A stretch of DNA of 64,000 nucleotides from Flavobacterium sp. (GTDB lineage Bacteria > Bacteroidota > Bacteroidia > Flavobacteriales > Flavobacteriaceae), in NCBI RefSeq assembly GCF_004295795.1, contig NZ_SEBR01000013.1, positions 1-64,000 of the forward strand, read 5' to 3'. Under the pieces are notes generated by a model, which saw nothing but the letters and a program-made list of their open reading frames with translations, did no database searches and was not told the DNA's origin. This document shows, one piece after another, positions 1 to 8,580 of the stretch; position 1 is the first letter of the stretch, and every line of letters starts with the position of its first letter. The translations under genes and the position numbers were made by a program.

Positions 1-356
1 AATGACCACAACGAATCACCAAGTTTTTTTCGGCAAAACAATAGGAAGAAGTCCGAGAATCAAAGACAAAACCCGAATGTGAATCAGAATTCGAGCTGAA
101 AAACCTTAATGACTTTAACGATCTTAATGGTTCAAAAAAATTAAGTGTGAATGGTATAATCCGTGGAAGCGACAATTTGAATGACCATAACGAATAACCA
201 ATTTTTTTTCGGCAAAACAATAGGACGAAGTCCGGGAATCAAAGACAAAACTCGAATATACAACTGAATTGAATTGAAAACCTTAATGACCTTAACGATC
301 TTAATGGTTCAAAAAATTAAGTGTGAAAGGTATAATCCGCGGAAGCGAAAATTTTG
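1..356. repeat. Two direct tandem copies of a ~179-bp intergenic unit (1-179, 180-356)
   Basis: Both copies share aatgaccayaacgaat...cggcaaaacaataggamgaagtccgrgaatcaaagacaaaac...ccttaatgacyttaacgatcttaatggttcaaaaaa-ttaagtgtgaa-ggtataatccgyggaagcga. Confidence 0.85.
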
Positions 357-402
357 AATAACGAATAACGAATAACGAATAACGAATGTTGAAGTTTTGA
401 TC

Positions 403-1341
403 ATGAAACAAACCACCAACTCCATATTGATGATCCGTCCCGTCGCGTTCCGCATGAACGAACAAACGGCCGTAAACAATTATTATCAAAAAGTGCTCGA
501 CGGACTTTCGCCCGAAACCGCAAACGCCAAAGCGCAGGAAGAATTCGACGATTTCGCGCGAAAGCTAAAAATGGCCGGAGTGAACGTGATAGTGGTCGAC
601 GACACCAAAAAGCCCGATACGCCCGACTCGATTTTCCCGAACAACTGGATTTCGTTCCATGAGAATGGCGATGTGGTTTTGTATCCGATGTTCGCCGAAA
701 ACCGACGTGCCGAAAGACGCGAGGACGTTTTGGACATGCTCGAGGAGAAAGGTTTCCAGATCGAAAGTATAGTCGATTATACCGAAGCCGAAACCGACGA
801 CATTTTCCTCGAAGGAACGGGAAGTTTGCTGCTCGATCGCGCCAACGGCAAAGCCTATTGCGCGCTTTCACCTCGCGCGGACGAAGAACTGCTGATCGAA
901 TTTTGCGAAGACATGGACTTTGGCCCGATCATTTTCAGCGCTTACCAAACCGTGAACGGGAAACGCGAACTGATTTACCACACCAACGTGATGATGTGTC
1001 TGGGCGAGACTTTCGCCGTGATATGTGCCGATTGCATCGATGACAAACAGGAGAAAAAAGCGGTTCTCGACAGCCTGAAGCAAGACGGAAAAGAAATCAT
1101 CCTGATCACCGAAGACCAAGTGAGCCAATTCGCGGGAAATATGCTGGAAGTGCGCGGAGCCGAAGACAAACGTTTTCTCGTAATGAGCGCGGCGGCTCGC
1201 GAAAGCCTGACGAAAGACCAAATCTCGAAACTTGAGAAACACGCGACGATTTTGAGTTCAAGCCTTGATACGATCGAAGCTTGCGGTGGTGGAAGTGCGC
1301 GTTGTATGATGGCAGAGATTTTTCTGCCAAAAACTTCCTGA
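403..1341 (+). CDS. ctlX: Amidinotransferase-superfamily protein, CtlX-like (citrulline/arginine-deiminase related)
   Basis: ORF 397-1341; MKQTTNSILMIRPVAF, FPNNWISFH, ECGGGSARCM motifs typical of the guanidino-group modifying fold. ATG at 403 is the likely start. Confidence 0.8.
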   Translation: MKQTTNSILMIRPVAFRMNEQTAVNNYYQKVLDGLSPETANAKAQEEFDDFARKLKMAGVNVIVVDDTKKPDTPDSIFPNNWISFHENGDVVLYPMFAENRRAERREDVLDMLEEKGFQIESIVDYTEAETDDIFLEGTGSLLLDRANGKAYCALSPRADEELLIEFCEDMDFGPIIFSAYQTVNGKRELIYHTNVMMCLGETFAVICADCIDDKQEKKAVLDSLKQDGKEIILITEDQVSQFAGNMLEVRGAEDKRFLVMSAAARESLTKDQISKLEKHATILSSSLDTIEACGGGSARCMMAEIFLPKTS

Positions 1342-1438
1342 AATCACAGTTTTTAAATCCCAAATCCCGGATTCTAAATTCCAATTTGGAACGGGAGAAC
1401 TTGGCTTGAACCTTGTTTGACTCGGGTTTAAATATTTG

Positions 1439-1478
1439 AAAAAAACTCCGGACTTTTTTGGTTCGGAGTTTTTTTTTG
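1439..1478 (+). terminator. Rho-independent terminator downstream of the ctlX-like gene
   Basis: aaaaaaactccggac-ttttttg-gttcggagttttttttt hairpin with T tract. Confidence 0.75.
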
Positions 1479-1552
1479 GACGAATTTCAGCTTGTTTTCA
1501 TAGCGACTTTGTGATTGGGATTTTGATTCCGATAATTATTTGGATGGGTTTT

Positions 1553-2544
1553 GGTTTTCGCCACGAGCCGAACCTACGTTTAACAAAAACTACAGATTTT
1601 CTGTACTGCCCGTATTCCGGGAAATCCGAACTTTGCTTCTATGGGGAGGGGCACGTGCATCCCTACGAAAAACGCCAATCATCTCATTACAGAAAATCTG
1701 TAAATTTTGTTAAATATTTTGTGTGTACTCCGTTTTGTGTTGGTTTCGACCTAGTAAAATCCCATAGGAAATAGGTTTTGGGAAAGTTCCAATTTTGAAA
1801 TCAATTTCCGATTGCTGTTCAAGTTGCGATTTGTTCCGGTAGCTATCGGGATTGGTTTTCGCCACGAGCCGAACCTACGTTTAACAAAAACTACAGATTT
1901 TCTGTACTGCCCGTATTCCGGGAAATCCGAACTTTGCTTCTATGGGGAAAGGGCGCATGTATCCCTACGAAAAACGCATATCATTCCATTACAGAAAATA
2001 TGTAAATTTTGTTAAATTTCATTTGCTATTTCGGCTTGGTTGTGGATTAGGCTAAGCGAATCTCACTTGATTGAAGTCTCGAAAAAGTTCCGAGTTCCAA
2101 CTTTGAGACCGTTTTCCGAATGCTGTCAAGTTGGATTTTGGTCTCGATAGCTATCGGGTTGGAATTTGGGATTTTGGTTCCAATAGTTATCGCGATGAGG
2201 TTTAGGTTTTGAGAAAATTGGGTTTCGCCACGAGCCGAACCTACGTTTAACAAAAACTACAGATTTTCTGTAATGACCGTATTCCGGGAAATCCGAACTT
2301 TGCTTCTATGGGGAAAGGGCGCATGTATCCCTACGAAAAACGCAAATCATCCCATTACAGAAAATCTGTAAATTTTGTTAAATTTCCTTTGCTATTGCGG
2401 CTTGGTCGTGGATTCAGGATAAGTGAAATCTCGCTTGATAAAAGTCTCGAAAAAGTTCCGAGTTCCAACTTTGAGACCGTTTTCCGAATGCTGTCAAGTT
2501 GGATGTTGCTCCGGATAGCTATCGGGATGGGATTTGGGATTTGA
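1553..2544. repeat. Three tandem ~300-370 bp units, each with an inverted-repeat core (cores ~1579-1714, ~1880-2016, ~2245-2382)
   Basis: Shared ttcgccacgagccgaacctacgtttaacaaaaactacagattttctgta...ccgtattccgggaaatccgaactttgcttctatgggg...cattacagaaaatctgtaaattttgttaaa. The core ends are near-perfect inverted repeats. Units 2 and 3 also share gtctcgaaaaagttccgagttccaactttgagaccgttttccgaatgctgtcaagttgga. Confidence 0.9.
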
Positions 2545-2581
2545 ATTTTGGGATTTGGGATTTGAAGTTTGAATCTGGAAT

Positions 2582-3655
2582 TTACTGAAACAGCACAAAC
2601 TCAACCCGACGATTCTTCGCGCGACCAACGTCGGTAGCATTATCGTCGATGGGTTGTGACTCACCAAATCCGAAAGTTTGAATGCGTTGCGATTCGACGT
2701 TTTTGGAAACGAGATAGTGCGCCACAGATTGCACGCGTTTCAACGAGATTTTCCGGTTGTAATCCTCGCTTCCGACGTTGTCCGTGTGGCCCGAAAGTCT
2801 CAGTTTTATGTCAGGATGAGACTCGAGATAAGCGATGATTTCCTCGAGTTTCGATTCGGCTTCCGGCGTTATTTTGGCGCTGTCGAACTCGAACGACACG
2901 GGCAAGGTGTAGCTTTTGTCGATCTCGAGTTTTTCTTTCGACGGAATTTCGAATGCCGTATCTTCGGTAAATGCAGTGATTTCGACCAGATCGATGTAGT
3001 AATAGCTTGTCAGATCGGTTTGTTTTTGGATCAATTTTTTCGTCGTTTCGGTATTCGTCCTGAAGTTTCCGATGCTGAAAAAACGTTCGCGTCCCGAAGC
3101 TTTGAAAGTCGCCTCGACCAAAGTCCAGTTTGATTTATCCGATAAGAAAGCACCGTTTCCGACGGCGACGATCTGCACGAATCCGGGATTGGCTTTTTTG
3201 ACTTCGGACGGAGAAAGCACGCCGCCGCTTTTGAGCTTGATTTCGTTTTCGGAAAACAAAAACCCGAATCCGTCGACGGCATAATCCGAAATCTCCGAAA
3301 GACTTACCCAAAACGAAATCTTGTAAATTTTATCGGCTTCAAGCGAATGCTCGAGTTTTCCCTGAATGTATTCTCGCGCTCCAACCGACACATAGGCGTA
3401 AATTCCGGCATAATTCGCGCCCGATTTGGCTTCCTGAAATCCAAAGACGTTTTTCGGAACCAATGCTTCACCTTTTCCGCATTCGGAGAAAACATCGCTT
3501 GTACCCGAATTCGGAAGCGACCAATCGACAACGTTGTCCTTGAGTTGGCCGATGCCTTTGGGACAAAATTTGACGTTCTCGAAATCCGGATTCGACACGA
3601 GATTCTGTCCAAAGCAAATGAATGGAAAAAAAGCGAGTAGGTAGTTTTTTGTCAT
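2582..3655 (-). CDS. OmpA-family outer-membrane protein
   Basis: C-terminal LRLSGHTDNVGSEDYNRKISLKRVQSVAHYL...GFGESQP...NRRVEFVL OmpA-like peptidoglycan-binding domain; N-terminal signal-like sequence. Confidence 0.9.
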   Translation of the reverse strand: MTKNYLLAFFPFICFGQNLVSNPDFENVKFCPKGIGQLKDNVVDWSLPNSGTSDVFSECGKGEALVPKNVFGFQEAKSGANYAGIYAYVSVGAREYIQGKLEHSLEADKIYKISFWVSLSEISDYAVDGFGFLFSENEIKLKSGGVLSPSEVKKANPGFVQIVAVGNGAFLSDKSNWTLVEATFKASGRERFFSIGNFRTNTETTKKLIQKQTDLTSYYYIDLVEITAFTEDTAFEIPSKEKLEIDKSYTLPVSFEFDSAKITPEAESKLEEIIAYLESHPDIKLRLSGHTDNVGSEDYNRKISLKRVQSVAHYLVSKNVESQRIQTFGFGESQPIDDNATDVGRAKNRRVEFVLFQ

Positions 3656-3709
3656 GGTTGAAAAGAGAACGTTTCCGACGGGAATTTAGTGTTATATCCA
3701 AAATCGGAC

Positions 3710-3743
3710 ACACAAAAAAAGCACCCAAAAAAGGTGCTTTCAA
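3710..3743 (-). terminator. Terminator hairpin for the DUF6607-like gene
   Basis: Minus strand reads aaagcacc-ttttttgggtgctttttttgtg: stem AAAGCACC/GGTGCTTT plus T tract. Confidence 0.75.
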
Positions 3744-3770
3744 TGAACTAACTTTTGTAATCAGATTGGT

Positions 3771-4673
3771 TTAGGATTTTTTCCAGTACTTCTCGATCAA
3801 AGCATCGGTTTCAGATTTTGGAGTCGTCGGTTTTTTGTCGAACAACGCCATGAAAAGCGATTGGCCTTCTACCTTCGGAAGCAATGTCAAATCTTTGTTC
3901 TCGGCGAAAATCGCAGCCCATTTCGAGCGCACGTTTTTCCACATGCCTTGATTGGCGACCCAATATTTACGGGCGCCGGCGCATTTCGAATCGTCAACTT
4001 TCTTGTAATGGTCGAATCCTTTTTCCTTGGCGACCAACTGATCTTGTCCGTCGGCACTTCTCTTGATTTTGACGTTGTCCTGATCGTGTATCCAACCGTC
4101 TTTCACGATTTCGTGCGTATTGGTGCGTTGCAGGATGTTGTAGTCATTTCTGATCGTGTGCTCACGGCGCGGAAGTGGCGCATCGGTAGTATTTTCCCAA
4201 TAGTGGCGACCGTCGACGTGAACCCAAGTGGCCGTTCCTTCATAGCGAGGCGAATCGTCGACCTGGAAAACGCGTTGTGTCCATTGGCCTTTTACTTTGT
4301 CCTTGGCAAGCGTGACGTATTTCCACTTGTTTTCATTGTTGTATTCGTACAAACGCGTGTTCTCGAATTCCCAATCCTGTCTCCAGTGTTTGATGATCAT
4401 CGTGTCGCTCACCTGAAGCAAATGCTGCATCACGATTTTATTCGGGCTGTCTTCTACGAGTTCGACCCATTCGAGGCCTTTTTCATATTTCGTCGGAGAC
4501 GCTTTGTAGTCGTCGTTTTTGGCATACTTGAACGTTTCGGCGAAGTTGAATTCGACTTCATAACAGCCACACATCGATTTTATGGCCTTGATGTCTTCTT
4601 TCTTTTTTGCGTCTTGAGCGTTGATTCCCAGTGTGAATAGCAACGATAAAGAGAGTAGAATTTGAGATTTCAT
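3771..4673 (-). CDS. DUF6607-family secreted protein
   Basis: Signal peptide; MCGCYEVEFNFAETF, NKIVMQHLLQVSD, HWRQDWEFENT. Divergent from a TonB receptor and HmuY genes, a familiar Bacteroidota arrangement. Confidence 0.75.
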   Translation of the reverse strand: MKSQILLSLSLLFTLGINAQDAKKKEDIKAIKSMCGCYEVEFNFAETFKYAKNDDYKASPTKYEKGLEWVELVEDSPNKIVMQHLLQVSDTMIIKHWRQDWEFENTRLYEYNNENKWKYVTLAKDKVKGQWTQRVFQVDDSPRYEGTATWVHVDGRHYWENTTDAPLPRREHTIRNDYNILQRTNTHEIVKDGWIHDQDNVKIKRSADGQDQLVAKEKGFDHYKKVDDSKCAGARKYWVANQGMWKNVRSKWAAIFAENKDLTLLPKVEGQSLFMALFDKKPTTPKSETDALIEKYWKKS

Positions 4674-4698
4674 AAGGTTGTTTGATTTTTTAACAGTG

Positions 4699-4786
4699 CA
4701 AAAATAGTCTTTTTATTTAGAACAATTAAAAATAGCGTTTTATATTTGCAGCACAAAATTATTCATACTTGGTCTAAATAAAAAGA
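4699..4786. promoter_or_regulatory. Divergent promoter region with perfect 14-bp inverted repeat
   Basis: TCTTTTTATTTAGA (4708-4721) and TCTAAATAAAAAGA (4773-4786) are exact reverse complements. Plus-strand -7 TATATTTG at 4741-4748; minus-strand -7 TATTTTTG at 4706-4699. Confidence 0.65.
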
Positions 4787-4824
4787 TTTCAGACGGATTT
4801 TTTTGAACTACAAACGACAACCAC

Positions 4825-6948
4825 ATGCTTGCCAAAACTTTACGAGTCCTATTTTTTATTTGTTTCGGATTTTGCGCTTTCGGCCAGAACGACACCATCG
4901 TCAACGGCGACAAGCTCAAGGAAGTCGTGGTCACCGGACAATACAATCCGCAATCTGTCAAGAAAGCGGTTTATCAGGTCAAAGTGATTTCGCGCCAGGA
5001 CATCGACAGGCAAGCCGGGAACAACTTGGCCGATCTGTTGAACCAGACGTTGAACATCACGGTCATGCCGAACGCATCCACAGGGAAATCAGGTGTTTCG
5101 CTTTTCGGACTGGATTCGCGTTATTTCAAGATTTTGGTCGACAACATTCCGCTTGTGAACGACGAAGGTTTGGGCGACAGAGCCGATCTGACCCAAATAA
5201 ACCTCGACGACGTCCAACAGATCGAGATCGTCGAAGGCGCGATGGGCGTCGAATATGGAGCGAACGCCATTTCCGGAATCATCAACATCATCACCAAAAA
5301 AGGTTCGCGTTCCAAATGGGAAATCACGCCTTTCATACAGGAAGAAACGATCGGGAAAGAATACAACGGAATCGACAAAGGCCGACACATCCAATCGATT
5401 AGGATTGCACACAACATCAGCGACAAATGGCACGCCAATGCAACCTTCACGGCCAATGATTTCGACGGATTCCTGGACGGACAAAAAGGACGCGATTGGC
5501 TGGAAAACGACGGGCTGCGCGGCTACCAATGGCTTCCGAAGCGGCAATTGCACGCAAAAGCTTACCTCGGATTTTCGCCAAATACGAACCATCGATTTTT
5601 CTACAGATTCGAATATTTCGATGAGGAAACCAAGCGTTTCGCGTCCGTGGTCGATCCCAATTTCAATCCGGCGACCGAAACTACCGATCCGATCGCTTCG
5701 GACGATATTTTTTCCTCCGAACGATTTTTCCACCTGTTGAACGCATCTGGAAAATTCAATTCTGGACTTACTTATGACGTTTCGGCTTCTTATCAGCAGC
5801 AAAAGCGGAATGTCGAGCAATTCCAATACAGGATTCGTTCAGGCGAAAAGTTCGACATCGAGAATTTCGAGTACGAATCGCGAAAGGTTTTCTATTCGCG
5901 CGGCAGTTTGAGCAATTTCCTCGACAGCAAATACATTGATTTTCAACTCGGATATGAAGTCAACAACATCAAGGGTTTTGCATCGGCAGTGACCGGAATG
6001 TTCGACGGAAACAACGTGGAACGCGATCTTGGCAATTACGACGTTTACGCTTCGACGGAAATAAACGTGACGCCGAAATTTTCGGTTCGCCCCGGCGCAC
6101 GAGCGATGTTTTCGTCCAAATTCGACACGCAAACCGCACTTTCGGTCAGCGCCAGATACGATCTGGGCAAAGGATACGAACTTCGCGGAATCGTCGGAAC
6201 TTGTCCGCGCTTGCCTGATTTCGAGGAACTTTATACGTATTTCGTCGACGTCAACCACGATGTGCGAGGCAATCCGAATTTGACGCCGGAGCAAGGGTAT
6301 TCGGCTTTTCTCCATCTGAACAAGAATTTCGTTTCGTCCGATAAACTCAACTTTGACACCAAATTTTCGGGTTGGTATATCGATGTTCGCGACCGCATTG
6401 AGCTCATCATCATCAATTCGACTCCGTTGCAATACCAATTTGGAAACATCGACCAATACCGCACTTTCGGAACGTCGCTCACTTCGAGCATGACTTACGG
6501 AAACCTTATGGCGAGCGGCGGCATCACGTTGAACGGCGTGTCGAAGATTCTCGACAGCAGCACGAACCAAAACGAGGACTTTCTTTATTCGCTCCAGATG
6601 AACGGAAATCTCGGTTACAACGTTCCGAAGTGGAAGACCTTGTTTTCGGCTTACATCAAGTATAACGGCCCGCAATATCTGTTCGTGCAACGTCAGGACG
6701 ATGCCGGAAACACGATTCTGCAAAGAGGAAAACAGAACGATTTCGCGATGCTCGACGCGACGGTCCGCAAGAGTTTTGTCAACAACAATCTCGAGATCAC
6801 GCTTGGAGCGAGAAACCTCACGAACCTTACGACAATTAACACGACGGCTACTGAAGGCGGCGCACACGACGCTCCGGCGACATCGCTTCTGCTAGGTTAC
6901 GGCCGCTCTTATTTCCTTAAAATCCTATACAAATTCAACTTCGGATGA
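4825..6948 (+). CDS. TonB-dependent receptor, haem/iron uptake type
   Basis: KLKEVVVTGQYNPQSVKKAVYQVKVISRQDIDRQAGNNLADLLNQ plug domain; EVVEGAMGVEYGANAISGIINIITKKG; C-terminal beta-barrel ending YKFNFG. Confidence 0.93.
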   Translation: MLAKTLRVLFFICFGFCAFGQNDTIVNGDKLKEVVVTGQYNPQSVKKAVYQVKVISRQDIDRQAGNNLADLLNQTLNITVMPNASTGKSGVSLFGLDSRYFKILVDNIPLVNDEGLGDRADLTQINLDDVQQIEIVEGAMGVEYGANAISGIINIITKKGSRSKWEITPFIQEETIGKEYNGIDKGRHIQSIRIAHNISDKWHANATFTANDFDGFLDGQKGRDWLENDGLRGYQWLPKRQLHAKAYLGFSPNTNHRFFYRFEYFDEETKRFASVVDPNFNPATETTDPIASDDIFSSERFFHLLNASGKFNSGLTYDVSASYQQQKRNVEQFQYRIRSGEKFDIENFEYESRKVFYSRGSLSNFLDSKYIDFQLGYEVNNIKGFASAVTGMFDGNNVERDLGNYDVYASTEINVTPKFSVRPGARAMFSSKFDTQTALSVSARYDLGKGYELRGIVGTCPRLPDFEELYTYFVDVNHDVRGNPNLTPEQGYSAFLHLNKNFVSSDKLNFDTKFSGWYIDVRDRIELIIINSTPLQYQFGNIDQYRTFGTSLTSSMTYGNLMASGGITLNGVSKILDSSTNQNEDFLYSLQMNGNLGYNVPKWKTLFSAYIKYNGPQYLFVQRQDDAGNTILQRGKQNDFAMLDATVRKSFVNNNLEITLGARNLTNLTTINTTATEGGAHDAPATSLLLGYGRSYFLKILYKFNFG

Positions 6949-8375
6949 TGAAAAAGCTACCTACGATTTTCAGATCATTTCCGTCCTTTCTGACGACTGC
7001 TTTCTGCATTTGTTTTCTGCTATTGGCTTGCGAATCAGAAGACCAAATGGACGCGCAACCTTTCGTTGTCGCGTTCGAAAAACCGTCGTACAACCACCGC
7101 GAGATCACGGGAACACAATTGATGCGACTGGTTTTTTCGGAAAAGCCACAAGCCGACGGTTTCGTGAAAATTAGGATCACGCCGGTGAACGCGGTTTACG
7201 GAGTCGATTTCGATACGTATCCGGCGGTAGAAGGCACAGATTTGCTGATTCCGTTCCACAAAGGAGAAACCGAGGCGACTTTCGAGTTCAACAACCTTAT
7301 TTATCCGTTCAACGCTTTGGACAAAGAGGTTTTGTTCGAGATCGTCGAGATCGATTATCCGCATTTTTCGAACATCCAAGGCTACAAAACCACGAACATT
7401 TCGTTCTCGGCATCTTTGGGAGCAACGCTTGAGCCTGCAGTCGGCGGACCGAACCAAGGCAACCAGATTTTCATCGATTTGAGTCTCGAAAAGACGACAT
7501 CGGTCTTGAGAGACAGTTGGGATCTTGGCTTTTACGGCGGAGAAGAATTTCGCGTAGCGATCAACGGTTCGATCTACATGGCGGCCAAAAAGCTCGATGC
7601 GACCAACATTGACGCGGTGACGGCGGCGAGTGTAGCCCAATATCAAGCTCAGGTTTCGGTGGGCACTTTCGATCCTGCGAACGCGGCTTACATCGACAAT
7701 CCCAACGGACTTATCGGCGGGAATGCGATGGGTGAAGTATCTGAAATAGAGGCTGATAACCACGTTTATCTCGTCAATATGGGGTACACGGTCGGGACGA
7801 CGACGCCGCTTCCCGGAAGTGTCGCCATCGCCGGAAATCCTCGCGGCTGGAAGAAAGTGAAAGTCATGCGCGAAGGAGATGGCTATCGCTTCCAATACGC
7901 CGATCTTACTTCGGCCACGCATCAGGAAGTCGTTGTCGGCAAGAATTCCGAATACAATTTCACGTTTTTCAGCTTCAACACGAATGCTGTCGTAAGCGTG
8001 GAACCGGAAAAAGACAAATGGGATTTGAGTTTCACCGTTTTCACCAACATAATCGACGGTGCGGGCTCTTACGGCTATTCTGATTTCGTGCTGAACAACC
8101 TCAAAGCCGGAGTGAAAGCTTACCGCGTGAACACTTCCACGGGCGCAAATTATGCGACTTACGCTCTTGCGGATGTGAACGAATCCAATCTTCAGGACGA
8201 CCAGCGCGTGATCGGTGCCGATTGGCGCGACGTTTTCACGGGTTCGGCTTACGCGGACCGGTTTTACGTGCTCAAAGATTCCGATGGAAACTGGTACAAG
8301 ATCAAAATGCTTGGCTTCTTGAACCAAAGCGGCGTTCGCGGTTATCCGAAGTTTGAGTATCGACTTCTTCAGTGA
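6945..8375 (+). CDS. HmuY-family lipoprotein
   Basis: LLLACESED lipobox; WDLGFYGGEEFRVAINGS and DKWDLSFTVFTNI motifs; start overlaps the receptor stop (ATGATGA). Confidence 0.85.
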   Translation: MMKKLPTIFRSFPSFLTTAFCICFLLLACESEDQMDAQPFVVAFEKPSYNHREITGTQLMRLVFSEKPQADGFVKIRITPVNAVYGVDFDTYPAVEGTDLLIPFHKGETEATFEFNNLIYPFNALDKEVLFEIVEIDYPHFSNIQGYKTTNISFSASLGATLEPAVGGPNQGNQIFIDLSLEKTTSVLRDSWDLGFYGGEEFRVAINGSIYMAAKKLDATNIDAVTAASVAQYQAQVSVGTFDPANAAYIDNPNGLIGGNAMGEVSEIEADNHVYLVNMGYTVGTTTPLPGSVAIAGNPRGWKKVKVMREGDGYRFQYADLTSATHQEVVVGKNSEYNFTFFSFNTNAVVSVEPEKDKWDLSFTVFTNIIDGAGSYGYSDFVLNNLKAGVKAYRVNTSTGANYATYALADVNESNLQDDQRVIGADWRDVFTGSAYADRFYVLKDSDGNWYKIKMLGFLNQSGVRGYPKFEYRLLQ

Positions 8376-8377
8376 AG

Positions 8378-8536
8378 GCAGTTGCAGAAAGCAGTTGCAG
8401 TGGCAGATGCAGAAGCAGAAGCAGAAGCAGAAAGCAGAAGCAGAAGCAGTGGCAGTGGCAGAAAGCAGACGCAGAAGCAGTAGCAGTGGCGGAAAGCAGT
8501 TGCAGAGGCAGCAGTAGAAAGCAGAATCAGGAGCAA
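8378..8536. repeat. Degenerate GCAGNN-type hexanucleotide repeat between the two HmuY-like genes
   Basis: Iterated gcagtt/gcagaa/gcagtg units, about 150 bp. Confidence 0.85.
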
Positions 8537-8580
8537 AATAATACGGCAAATAGTAAATAATAATCAAATAAATCTCTAAA

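Noticed and set aside
1436-2544. Small ORFs 1436-1774, 1812-2015, 2047-2253, 2308-2544
   Set aside because: Lie in the tandem repeat units and differ in frame/extent; best explained by the nucleotide repeat.
1553-2544. CRISPR array
   Set aside because: Units are ~300-370 bp with long inverted-repeat cores, no 20-50 bp repeat/spacer periodicity and no cas genes.
5839-6867. 342-aa minus-strand ORF
   Set aside because: Antisense to the TonB receptor; Arg-rich shadow ORF.
8372-8560. 62-aa Q/S/R-rich ORF
   Set aside because: Translation of the GCAGNN repeat spacer.
7035-8567. 510-aa minus-strand ORF
   Set aside because: Antisense to the HmuY-like gene; composition rich in R/V/F/I without domain logic; shadow ORF from codon bias.
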